NCBI RefSeq assembly: GCF_024323335.1
Contig: NC_066584.1
Span: 429,822,319 to 429,886,318, forward strand
DNA: 64,000 nt
Source of the DNA: Lathyrus oleraceus
Lineage: Eukaryota > Streptophyta > Magnoliopsida > Fabales > Fabaceae
Direction of reading: 5' to 3'
Shown: positions 1-10,358 of the stretch, piece after piece
How positions within the stretch are numbered: position 1 is the first letter of the stretch
Layout of the letters: the number at the start of each line of letters is the position of its first letter
Notes under the pieces: generated by a model
What the model was told of the DNA's origin: nothing
The model's input: only the letters and a program-made list of their open reading frames with translations
The model's database searches: none
Made by a program: the position numbers and the translations under genes

Positions 1-248
1 CGTATGCCATTGTCGATCCCTTTTTCATACATTATACAATATGAACATGATTACTGTCAAACTCCCTAATGGCCACACCATTTCTACAAACAAATGTGGC
101 ACCATTCACCTAAACCATAACCTTCATCTCACTAATGTCTTATACATCCCTGACTTTTTTACCAACATAATCTCTATACCTCGTATCACTGCTGCTTTGA
201 ATTGTAATGTACAATTCACATCGACTCATTGCACCATACAGGTGAGAT
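1..248 (+). pseudogene. Ty1/copia polyprotein fragment (pre-integrase region)
   Basis: A plus-strand frame from about position 41 reads with the typical pattern that lies between protease and integrase of plant Ty1/copia polyproteins: a V-x-LPNGH block, then a G-T-I strand, then L-x-NVLYIPDF followed by N-I-I-S-I. The match fades at about 245, where unrelated sequence begins, and the left side is cut by the window edge. No downstream zinc finger or integrase core follows, so this is a remnant. The similarity is seen in the sequence; the family assignment rests on knowledge of copia polyproteins. It could belong to several copia lineages and I cannot choose between them. Confidence 0.7.
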
Positions 249-689
249 ACTCATATTTATACGAGATTTAGGCCAATATGGACCTTAAAAATTCAATATA
301 GTCCCATGGGATATTCTAGAGATGTACTTCCGGATACATCCTAGTTTGTTGTGTAAATTTTATGAAGTTAGGGTGAATCCAGAAATGCATTTTCGAATAA
401 ACTCATGTTCTCATTTTTTTACACATTTGAGGTGAATCCGGAAATGCATTTCCGAGTTCACCCGACATTGTTATCACATAACCAATTTCAGAAACAAAGG
501 TTGTTTTATAATAGAAATGGAGAAATATTTTGGAAACTAAATATATTTGACATCATTAATATTAAGACAAGATAATATACAAAACATGTCTAACCACATA
601 AATACATTGTTGAATACAAACTAAAACGAATCAAAACATGTGTCACCTTCTAAATTTATATGTATGCATAGTTGCGCCTTTGACTTTTG

Positions 690-3330
690 TTTATTTGTAT
701 CTCTTTCAATCTCTCTCAACTTGGTGATTCTTGCATCCTATAAAAAAATGATCTGACCAAGCTTTAGCTTCCCTTGTTGAATGAGTTGCCCACTTCGATC
801 ATGTTAGTGGTATAGGGCATCCCAATTTCAAATCAATTTGAACAAAGTGCCGCATTTTTTAGATCCACCCAATACACATAATACGATCATTTGGATTTTG
901 AGGTGAAGCAGTGTGCAGCGGAAAAATGTTTTTGAGAAACCGTATCTTGTCTGATCAATACAAACTATGTCATACGTAATTGTTATAACATGGCCCATTT
1001 TAGGGAAGTGCATTCATTTTTCCTTTGGTGTTGGCCCGTTAATGTAAGGAACAAAAGATTCCTTAATTGCATCAAATTTTTCCTTTTTCCCATATAATGT
1101 GTGTATGATTCTTTATGGCCCTTCAATTCTTTGATAAGTTGTTGACGAACAACGTTTAATCATTCTCTCCTTTACATAGCTAAGTAGAACCAACTCGAAA
1201 ACTGCAGTTACAGTCACCTTCAACATTGACGATCCGTTCAATGTATTTGTGCATAAAAAATGACATCTCGTCGTTGATTTGGATTTTTGGTAAATGTGGT
1301 TTTCTAATACGAGCTTATTTAAAAACACTTTTTTGAGATTTTGAATTTGGATAATCCATAAAAGTTTGTTAACATGTTCAAAATACGAAGGAGACTGTGT
1401 CGTTGAACTGTCACTCAGTGTCGGTTTGAACTTCTTGGAAGCACCTTTTGTTTTTACTGGTTGACACAGTGGTTTCAAATATGTGATTTATGGATAAACA
1501 ATCTTCCACATTTTCTCTTTGATTTGGAGTTTTATATTTTCATCAGCTTTCAAAAATCTCTCTTGTATCACTTCTCATTTTGTCAAGATAGAGGTATTAG
1601 ATTTACCATCCTTCATCACATCATCATCATCAAACCTGAGTCTTTTCCAGTGAGTACAAACCTCATCCATTCATATTGAGCTATCGTGTTTCACCTTTTT
1701 TTTAATTAGACAAGCACGTGAGAAAGCATATGTTTTCCTAAGTGTGCAACCACACTTTAAGCTATCATAACCTACATTCTCAGCTCGTTTGGCTTCGTGA
1801 TAAATAAAATTAATTCTTTCTCAATATATGTTATCCACCAACTATGAATAGAGATTGGTGTCTTTGAATCTGTGTTCCAACACTGTGATGCTGCGACCAA
1901 ATGATATTTGTATCTAATTGTGCTGATTTTGGGTTATTTAGTTCACAAAGTCTCAATCTCTACACAAGTCACCATTACTATTCCACAATCAATTCTTAAG
2001 TGTGGCATAGGCTGACTCAACTCAGATAGTTGTTGTATTACCAAGATGTCTAACTTGATCGGTCCAAGCATAAACAATCTTCTCATTCACCTGGTCCAAA
2101 ATTGTACTTTCAACATATTTCAATAAATATGTATATTTCTCACACACCTTCTTGAAAAGTATAAAAACATCGGCATATAATTCTTTTGTATAAGAATTTA
2201 TTATAATATTCTCTGCATTCATTATTCTTACTACTATCATGCTACCTTTGACCATTTTTTTGTCTTCACCTTTTATTTGTTTGGTCCCTACCGCAGGTTT
2301 AACTCGATTTCTCACATTCTTTATGATGTAATACCTACAAACTAATGTGCATGAAGTAGGAAACACATTTGCAATTGAACTCATCAATGCGGTATTGTGA
2401 TCAATGACAATGACCTTTGGCGTGTTTTCTTTGTCCTTCAATATTTTTTGACACACTTTTAAAGCCCAAGTAACGTTTTCCTCTTTTTCGCTCTCCAAAA
2501 ATGTAAACCCAACCGAATAAGTCTTCTCGGTAGAGGTAACACCAACAATTTCTAATAGTGGAAACCTCTACTTATTGGTTTTATACGTTGAATCAATGAT
2601 GAGTACGGTAGGAAATATGTTAAAAAAATTATGGAATTAGGATGACTCAAAAATATATCTCGAACGGTTACTCCATCCTCACACACTCGGTACCTAGATA
2701 TATAATTGTTATCATCCAAAAGTTTCAATAGTTGTTACATTTCAGTTATATACCCCTTTAACGCCTTGTTACTAAGGACGTGAATATTGTATACTTTCTT
2801 GATATTTGAGATATTTCCGGATATTTCATAGTTCAAAGTTGCAAGTATGTTTTTAGGTTGCACCATATTCAATGTCATGTCTGAAATTTCCTTCTCTTCA
2901 GGCGTAAGGCGACATGCAATGGAATGACCAACTAACTTTCCACACATGTCATGGTTATGTAAACCACAAATCACATTAAATCTTCATTTATTATTTTCCA
3001 AATGATAACCACACGACGTAAAAGTACATTTATATTTCCTCAAACTGGTGTCATCTCGTTTGAACTTCTGAAGATGAGTTATGTACTTGTTAGTTCTTTT
3101 GCATCTTAGTGTCACAAATGCAAATATTATATTGGAATCATTATTCGACCTTCTGATTACAACACCAAACCCAAATTTGGATGCCTCCGTGCGAATCTAT
3201 TGGAGCATATGATTACAAACCTCAAACTTTTGTCTACTCGTAAAATGGTGGCCAACATCTACCTAGTTAACATCCGTAGACACAATAGCTTTGGGAATAG
3301 CATCAGGGTGCACCATATCTAAGGTAAAAA
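690..3330 (-). pseudogene. MULE transposase with C-terminal OTU-like domain, degenerate
   Basis: Read on the minus strand, broken frames follow the order of a FAR1/MULE-type transposase of legumes. At 2735-2974 there is the GLHNHD...KLVGH...CRL-TPEEK block and a QPKNIL motif that precede the catalytic domain. At 2022-2498 comes the MULE core (KVIVIDHNTALM, then CRYYI-x-KNV, ending in HLGNTTT). At 1113-1478 is the linker after the transposase (PVKTKGASKKFKP). At about 1190-1235 there is an OTU-type motif (NVEGDCNCSF), where the second Cys occupies the place of the catalytic Cys. At 780-1010 lies the later OTU part (MGHVI...TRYGF). Stops and frameshifts between blocks show that it is dead. The catalytic DDE residues cannot all be traced. 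Confidence 0.75.
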
Positions 3331-3674
3331 AATAACAAAAAATAATATAAAAAAACTCTGAACAATTCCGTTTTCGTATGAACTCACCTAGAATCCGAAA
3401 ATGCATTTCGGGATGCAACGTAACTTTTTCATCTCAAAAACCAGACTAATGTGAGCAATGAAGAATTAAATACATGAACTTTACCTTAAATTCAAGGTTC
3501 TTTTGCTCCTCTTGATATGATGAAACACGAAATTGAACTTTTATAATGCAAAAGTTGATTGAGAAAGGAAGAATATATTTTAAGGGTTTGGAGAGAAAAT
3601 GGAAGTTTGATCACGAAGAAGAACATGCATGTGTTGTTGAAGGTGAGAAAAACACAAGAATGATGGTTGAATTA

Positions 3675-4666
3675 TGTTAGCCTTTTCTTTCTAATGTAAA
3701 AAATCTCTTATTAGATTCTAAACTCAAAGTCTAGAATCTGATACAGAGGCAAGTGTTTGCAGCTAATAAAAATAGGTTCAGAGATAGTGAGTGAAACAAA
3801 GAGAGACACAAACAAGTTTATATTTGTTCCTCCCAAAAAATTAGAGTAGTCAATTCCCCTTGGACTTCCAAGGGATTTCAGTATAATCATAACTGATTAC
3901 AAATGCTCAAGTACACAATCATGGAACTTTCAATGCTCAAACACACAAGTAAGAGACTTCTAATGATCTAAATTAACCAGATAAAAGATTGTTTAAATAT
4001 TACACCTGATATACAATCAGATGTGTAAACAGAATACAACTCAAAAAGACTCTTAAGACTTATGAATTTCTAAGATATATAAATGATAAGAAATTTTAAA
4101 TTAAACTTGTGTTTTTGATTAGACAGAGTAACAACTCTTTCGATAGTCAAGGATTTATATTTTTTTTCTTCAAGTCTTCAGCTCTTTATATAAACAGGCA
4201 TAAAAGAGTCGTTGAAGAAAAGAGATTGCACAAGTGAGTCTTGGAGAAGCCTGATCATAGAAGTTGAAATATTTCTTGATATGATTAATGTCATTGAAAA
4301 GACATTTGAATTCTCTTTGCTTCAAGAGGAATTATTTATAACATCCCATCTATATGTGCAGATTTTTGTTTGCATCTGCAGGTGATCATAAGAAGACAAA
4401 ATGATCTCTGAGTTTGATAGTGACCTATCAGAGTCTCCTTGATCCTTGCATTGACCTTCTTCAGAGTCTTAGAACTTCAGAGTTTGGATCTCAGGTTTTG
4501 ATCCTTCAAAGTATGGATCTTTTAGTGTCAGTACTAAGTTTATATAATAAATTTTAGTATATGGTCTTGCACACTTGAACACATATTAGTATACCTAATT
4601 GTTATTTAAATACTTTATTATCATCAAAACTTGAGAGAGATGGTACAAACTAAATTTGTTCCAACA
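3675..4666 (-). mobile_element. Sirevirus/Maximus-like solo LTR (approximate left end)
   Basis: On the minus strand this begins TGTTGGAACAAATTT and continues with CTCTCTCAAGTTTTGATGAT and several CTCTGAA motifs, the style of LTRs of Sirevirus (Maximus/SIRE-type copia) elements in legumes. A TATA-like box (TTTATATAAAGAGC on the minus strand) lies at about 4182-4195. No primer site, polypurine tract or coding region adjoins it, so it looks like a solo LTR. The right end at 4666 is clear. The left end is less certain because the flanking five bases (AATTA and TTTGT) do not match as a target duplication. Confidence 0.55.
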
Positions 4667-4884
4667 TTTGTTTTATTAAATTTGCCTCGTAACAATTCTG
4701 GAAATGCATATCTGGAATTGTGACTGACATGCAAAAATGGTATATTTCAAATTCCTGCTTCACAAATTCGAAAGTGCATCTCCGAATTTGTCACTGAGTT
4801 GATAATTTAGAAAAATTCTTCACGGGGTGGGTCTGAAGATGCATCTCTAGACTAAATTTTGGGTAAAAAATGAAGAGAAGTTTA

Positions 4885-5700
4885 GGCTCGAAATGAGTCG
4901 AGTCGAACTCGCCTCAATTCGGCTCGACTCAATAAGAATTAGTTCAACTTAAAACTCAACTTGAGTTCGACACATGCTTTTTAAATCCCAAACTCTGCTC
5001 ATTTTAAATTCACGAACAACTCATTTCAATTTTTTACGTTCAGCTCATTAGGTTCAACTCATTTGCTTCACAAACTTAAAAGTTATTTTTTAAGTCTAAT
5101 TTTTTATATAAATTTGACATTTTAAAAAAAATTATCATGGAAGAGTTTTTTTTAACGCTATTTAAATAAAAGTAAAGTGTATTCGTCAATATACATTTTT
5201 GATATAGAAATTTTAATGTAATTACTTTTTAAAAATTAGAGTAGTCTATACAAACATAATCATCAACCATTATATATAATTTTGATCTAATTATTTTATT
5301 TGATATATAGAAGTTTAATATTTATTCACTATATATAACATTTCTTTATATGATGTTGATTTTATTTGTATAATTATTTTTAGAAATATTTGGCTCACTT
5401 GAGAATATAAATAGTCAATTGAAACGGTTAGATTAAAAGAAAATAGAGGACTGAGATTTAGAGTAAGTTTTTAAACTTATTATTGGAGTCAATATAACCA
5501 TTATTATACATAAATATAATCGAGTTGACTCGTGAACCTAACAAATCAAATTATACATAGTTCAACTTCAGCTCATTTAGTTAACGAACTTAGTTTTTTT
5601 TCTCATATTCAGCTCATTTGGTTTGTGAACTTGATTCAACGATTTAGTTGTCGAATCGAGTTTCAAACTATGTTCAAGTTGGTTAGGTTCGTTGAGAGTC
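4885..5700. mobile_element. Possible non-autonomous DNA transposon with GCTCG/GACTC-rich ends
   Basis: Both ends of this AT-rich stretch carry clusters of related motifs: GAGTCGAGTCGAACTCG and GGCTCGACTC at 4895-4930, then GTTGACTCGTGAACC, CAGCTCATTTAGTTAACGAAC, CTCATTTGGTTTGTGAAC and CGAATCGAGTTTC at 5520-5665. Dense CTCG-type subterminal repeats around a featureless centre are common in non-autonomous hAT-like or Helitron-like elements. I see no coding region and could not fix terminal inverted repeats or a target duplication, so the class is open. Confidence 0.3.
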
Positions 5701-5840
5701 CTAAGTAAGACTCAGTTAGGATGTGGTTTGGTGAAATAGGGATGTGTTCGAAAATGCACTTCTGAAATCTGAGGAGCATTTTCGAATTTTCATACAATGT
5801 TTTTTCACCACTTAGGATGGGATAAGAAATTCCAAAATTT

Positions 5841-6020
5841 TAAGGGGGCTTTCTCTCGTCACATTTCTTTGTTAGTTGTTTATTTGGACCATAATCCCTC
5901 CTTTACCAAAAAGGCAAAAATGTGAATTATTTTACCAACCACCCCCCACTTAAACCTAACACCCTCATATTGCAGTAGTTTTACTCTAATATCCTTTGTG
6001 AGTTTTTATGTTTTTAAAAA
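5841..6020. other. Intergenic sequence, no feature seen
   Basis: A short AT-rich spacer between the ATGCAT-motif zone and the second MULE. Its last bases (TTTTAAAAA at 6012-6020) may be the left target duplication of that MULE. Confidence 0.4.
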
Positions 6021-6565
6021 GGCTCAATGAATCATTTAGTCCCTTAACTTTATAAGATGTTTCGCTTTAGTCCCCTAAGTAAAAAATGTTACATAGTGGT
6101 CCCTTAACTTCACTTCCGTTAAACCATTTGGTTCTTTCCTTTAGTTTCTATTGGAAAAACGTTAAAAATTGTCAGACTGGACTATTTATATCTGACATGG
6201 AATTTTAATATTGCTAGAAAAATGTTACAAAATGTCATGTTGTAAATCTTTGAAGTTAAATAAGAGAGGCATGAAGATGAAAGGCATGAAGCTGAAAGGT
6301 TAGGGCAAACAAAGACATTTCTCTGAATATGGAAAACTCCATTGAAGATGATAGCATCATACTGTTTTACAGACCAACTCCATTAAAGACGATAACAACC
6401 ATAGTTCCACAGACCAACGCCATTGAAAACGATAGCAACATTTCTATAATTATGACTAAGGTATGATTTATCACTTGTAACCTTCTAAAAACTTGAACTT
6501 TTTTCTTTAGCCATCTTCCTTAGTACTTCTAGTGTCTTATGTAGGTTGAATAGGTAATTGAGAAG

Positions 6566-6868
6566 ATGTTTAAGTGTGTTGTTCATCATTCTGGTGAATT
6601 TTCTATGGAGTTTGCCAACTTCACAAAGTCAGGGTATCAAGGGTTAGAGACCATTTGGGATGTTGATCCAGATCATTGGAGTTACTTTGAAATTTTAGGC
6701 ATGTTAAAAGATTTAGGTTATCCAACTGTAGATAAACTTTGGTATTATGATGAAATGAATGCTTGTGATATTGTGTTGTTGGAGGATGACAAGGGAACTA
6801 AGAAGATGAAAACAATTGTAGTAATGACTGGGGAATGTCATGTATATGTTACTCATCCTCTTTCATAA
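6566..6868 (+). pseudogene. MULE transposase N-terminal PB1-like domain
   Basis: This frame encodes 100 residues starting MFKCVVHHSGEF, followed by WDVDPDHWSYFEILGM and YPTVDKLWYYD. This is the pattern of the PB1-like N-terminal domain found on plant MuDR-type transposases. In a complete gene the sequence would run into an acidic linker, then the MULE catalytic domain. Here an acidic, repeat-rich linker (about 6890-7200, with repeated GTNVG/ENVGDE-type units and in-frame stops) leads directly to the SWIM region. It is therefore the 5' stub of a deleted transposase gene, in the same orientation as the fragment at 7242. Confidence 0.65.
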
Positions 6869-7241
6869 CACATTATTGATGAATCAATTATTTTATTAGA
6901 CTTAGATGATGAAGTTGTTGTGGATGTGGGAACTCAGTTTGGAGTTAATGAAACTGATGTGGGGACCAATGTGGTGCAAGATAGTACAAATGTGGGAGTT
7001 GAGTTAGGAGTTAATGAAACTGGCGTGGGGACCACTATGGTGTAAGGGAGTACAAATGTGTGGACCAATATGGGTGATTAGGGGACAAACTCTGACATTG
7101 AGGAAAATGTGGGTGATGAATGGACAAACTATGACAGTGATGAGAATGTGGGTGATGAAGGAACCAACTGTGACATTGAGGAGAATGTAGGTGATGAACG
7201 GAAAACCTGTCAATCTTTCCAAAAAGTAATGTTCATGTAGA

Positions 7242-7808
7242 ATGTGGATGCTGATAGGGATACCATGTTGTCATGCAATGTCATGCATGAAGGATCAACA
7301 TTTACAAATTGATAATCTTGGATTTCACTTTTATATGAAGGAACTCTATGAAGCTTGTTATGCACCAATTATTTATCCAGCTAATGGTGAAGCTTTGTGG
7401 ACTAAACCTGATGTTGTTTATCTCCAGCCACCACCATTAAAGAGACAACCTGGAAGGCCCAAGAAAAGGAGGAATAGAGAAGCTGGAGAAATAGTGAGGG
7501 ATGAGACACACATGAATCGGGAAAACTATGGAATCAAGTGCAGTCGTTGCCACAAGGAATGTCACAACAAGGTCACCTATAAACTACCACAACCAGAAGC
7601 ACCTCCAAGTCAGGTACTAGAAGGAACCTCAACTCAAGAACCACAAGCAATAATTTCAAGTCAGCCACCACAACCAAAAATTTCAAGTCTGTCACCACAA
7701 CCAACAGTTTCAAGTCAGCTACCACAATCAACAGTTTTAAGTCAGCCACCACCCAAAAAGAAGAAAAAACCTCAAAAGGGTGAGAAGTTTGTTTCAAGTC
7801 AACCTTGA
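7242..7808 (+). pseudogene. MULE transposase C-terminus: SWIM zinc finger and zinc knuckle
   Basis: The 188-residue frame begins inside a SWIM-type finger: GIPCCHAMSCM at residues 5-15 supplies the C-x-H half. YMKELYEACYAPIIYPANGE and a W-x-P region follow. Then come PPLKRQPGRPKKRRNREAGE, a typical MuDR tail, and a CCHC-like knuckle (C-SRC-HKECHN). The C-terminus is a low-complexity stretch of SQPPQP-like repeats ending in a basic KKKKK patch. The SWIM N-terminal half and the DDE domain are missing. Frame is open from 7242 to the stop at 7806-7808, but the start codon used by the reading frame is within the motif and not a true start. Confidence 0.7.
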
Positions 7809-8844
7809 TGTTTGTTGTGATGTTTGTTATGCCTTATAATGACTTTTTGTAATGTTATTTTAGTGTCTTATAATGGCTTATTGACAATGGCTTATAATGT
7901 CTTTTTGTAATGTTATTTTAGTGTCCTGTAGTGGCTTATTGACAATGGCTTGTAATGTCTTTTTGTAATGTTATTGATATTCCTTATGATGGCTTAATGA
8001 CAATAGTTTATAATGCCTTTTTGTATCACTTTTTGGAATGTTATAGATATGCATTGTAATCCTTTTAACTGCATCTTTCACAGGTTATATTTTCTTCCAA
8101 GTTTTATATCAGTTATGTATCAGTGTTAAAACAAAGAATAATGAACAAACATTGCTAATGTGTTAAAATAGACACTAACATTCTTCATTAAATAAATAAA
8201 AGATTAAATAAAAGATTACATTCATAATGTGATAACAGAACACTGGATTACCCTAATCCTAATTTAAATACACTATTACAAACACAAGGTTTAACCTTAA
8301 GCTCAAGATCTTAACCACAATTGACATTTTCAACCATCCTTTAATGTGGATAACCTCATTCTTCAATTTATTAATTTCCTTCTTTTGCCTTTTAAGCTTC
8401 AAATCTCTTTCATCAACAAATTCATCCCCTAACCACTTGAAAAAATTACAGCCCTTGTCCATGTGTTTCTGTAATTTCTACAACCTAAAAATTTTCTCCC
8501 ATAGTTGACACTGTTTACATCACTAACAGTACGAAGAACACTATCATCTTGGCAAAATCACTTCATTCTATTGTTTCTACGAAGCACATATCCAGGTGTA
8601 CAAAAGTTTGTGCTTAAAGCACTGTTTGCATTCTTTGACATTGAAGCACTGATGGAAGATGGAAGAATACGAAGACACGATGGAAGATGGAAGAAGGACT
8701 AGTGAAAATAGGAAACCACAATCCAAATGTATGAACAGTGGAAAACAAATGAGGAAGATAAGAATGGGAAAACACGAATCCTAAACTATTTATAACACAA
8801 CAGTTGAGTGTTCATTGTAATGTTTGCATATCTGGCATACCACC
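7809..8844. other. 3' interior of the second MULE, non-coding
   Basis: About 7800-8030 contains three to four diverged direct repeats of the kind TTTTTGTAATGTTATTTTAGTGTC...GGCTTATTGACAATGGCTT, roughly 60 bases each. The rest up to the right inverted repeat has only short frames that I do not recognise. Confidence 0.5.
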
Positions 8845-9008
8845 TCAACCATACTTAACGTTTTCTCACCCAAACTAATGGAAGGGACCAAATAATTTAA
8901 CGGAAGAGAAATCAAGGGACCATTACATAACGCTTTTTAGTTATGGGACCAACACGAAACTTCACTTAAAATTAAGGGATCTATGGACTAATTGTGTCAT
9001 TTAAAAAA

Positions 9009-9780
9009 TATTATGTTTCTTGGATTTTTGAAATTTTGCAGAGTTTTTTTTACCGAATTTCATGAGTTTTACCTGATTTTTTATTTTTTTAGAAATCTCA
9101 CGAGTTTTTATCGAATTTTTTTTTTTAAAAAAAATTATGTATTTTACCTGATTTTTGTTTTTTTTTTTAAATCTCACGAGTTTTTATCGAATTTTCAAAA
9201 AGAAATTATGTGTTTATCCATTTTTTTTAAATCAATGTAAAATCATTTTTTTATCGAATATTAACTACTGAATTTTCAAAAATCTATAAATTTTTACTGA
9301 ATTTTTCAAATATACTATTGAATTTTTAAAAAATCTGAATTTCTACAAAAAATTTCAAGTATATTTCAAAATTTTTAAAAATCTATGAATTTTTATTCAA
9401 TTTTTCAAAAAATCTATAAATTTTTCAAAAAAATATAAGATTTTTTATCAAATTTTCCAACACACTACCAAATTTTTAAAGAATCTATGAACTTTTATTA
9501 AATTTTTCAAAAATTTCAATAATGTTAATTTTGTTTTTTTTTTGTCTATATATGAACTTACAAATTTTTTAAAAATTTAAAAAATTAAAAAGCAACCCGA
9601 ATTTATAAAAAAATGGTAGTGTTAACCTTAACTTTTTATAAACCTACCAAATATGAACTACCAGATTTTCTAAATCCAATACCACTTTTTAAATACACTA
9701 CCAAAATTTTAACTTTTTACGCGCTGTTTTTTTTTTAAATTTGAGTATTCAGTATTATAAAAATTGTGGAATGCCATGTA
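9009..9780. repeat. AT-rich degenerate repeat (GAATTTTTCAAAAATCTATGAATTTTTAT type)
   Basis: A long AT-rich stretch in which variants of TTTTTATCGAATTTT, AATCTATGAATTTTTA and TTTTTCAAAAA recur every 40-60 bases. No coding potential is credible; the short plus-strand frame at 8992-9240 is Phe-rich low complexity. Confidence 0.55.
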
Positions 9781-10290
9781 TGAATGAGGGGTGGCAGCTA
9801 AAACTCTCCAAGAGAAGTCCTTTGAAACAAAATTTTCATAATGCATTCAAATTCTGAAGAGACAATTTGAACGAGACCTATAACCGTAGAGTGTGGAAAA
9901 CCATCCATAGTTTCGGGTACATATACTCAAATACTCAATTCTAGCATATTCTCAATTCTAGTATGTGTATCAAAGTTGCTATGCTAACAAATACGAGTCC
10001 AGAACATTTTTCAGATTGCGGATATGGATACTGTAGTATCTTACTTAGCCCCTTACTCAAGCAAAACATGATAGATAAGCAGCTCACAAGTCCTCATAAT
10101 AATCATTAGCCCTCAATTTGCTCAAAAATCAAGCATGGTTGGCAATTACTAGAATAAATAGCATCATGGAAAAACCTAGAGATCATATATAATGCTTTTA
10201 TAGAGTGTATGAAAATAAACCGGGCAATTAATTGGTAGTCAAACTATGAAGGTCATATGCATGTACCAAATGAAGTCAAGGTCTAGTGAT
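9781..10290. other. Intergenic region downstream of GPN1, nothing recognised
   Basis: Low-copy looking sequence at the 3' side of the minus-strand GPN1 gene. It probably includes the gene's 3' UTR and polyadenylation region close to 10359, but I could not pick a definite signal. Confidence 0.4.
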
Positions 10291-10358
10291 AAAAAAATAT
10301 GAAGTCAGGGTCCTATACAAGCTCGTTCCGATGCAACCCAAATGCTTACAAAATCACA

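Larger units (their letters stand above)
280..5840 (-). mobile_element. Decayed Mutator-like element (MULE), approximate extent
   Basis: This interval holds the MULE transposase/OTU pseudogene (690-3330) and, on both sides, short palindromic motifs centred on ATGCAT at 382-395, 437-455, 3395-3412, 4692-4718, 4768-4788, 4832-4850 and 5748-5792. I infer that these belong to long degenerate inverted termini of the element. Two later insertions appear nested in its right part: a solo LTR and a segment rich in GCTCG/GACTC motifs. I could not define exact ends or a 9-bp target duplication, so the limits are rough. Confidence 0.35.
6021..8999 (+). mobile_element. Second MULE, internal-deletion derivative with long TIRs
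   Basis: The ends form long imperfect inverted repeats: 6021-6175 and the reverse complement of 8845-8999 share TTAGTCC, CCCTTAA, GTTTCG, AGTGGTCCCTT (left) against AATGGTCCCTT (right), CTTCCGTTAAA, ATTTGG and AACGTTAA in the same order. Flanks are TTTTAAAAA (6012-6020) and TTTAAAAAA (9000-9008), a near match to the 9-bp duplication expected for Mutator elements. The interior keeps the two ends of the transposase gene but lacks the catalytic centre, so the element must be non-autonomous. Confidence 0.75.
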
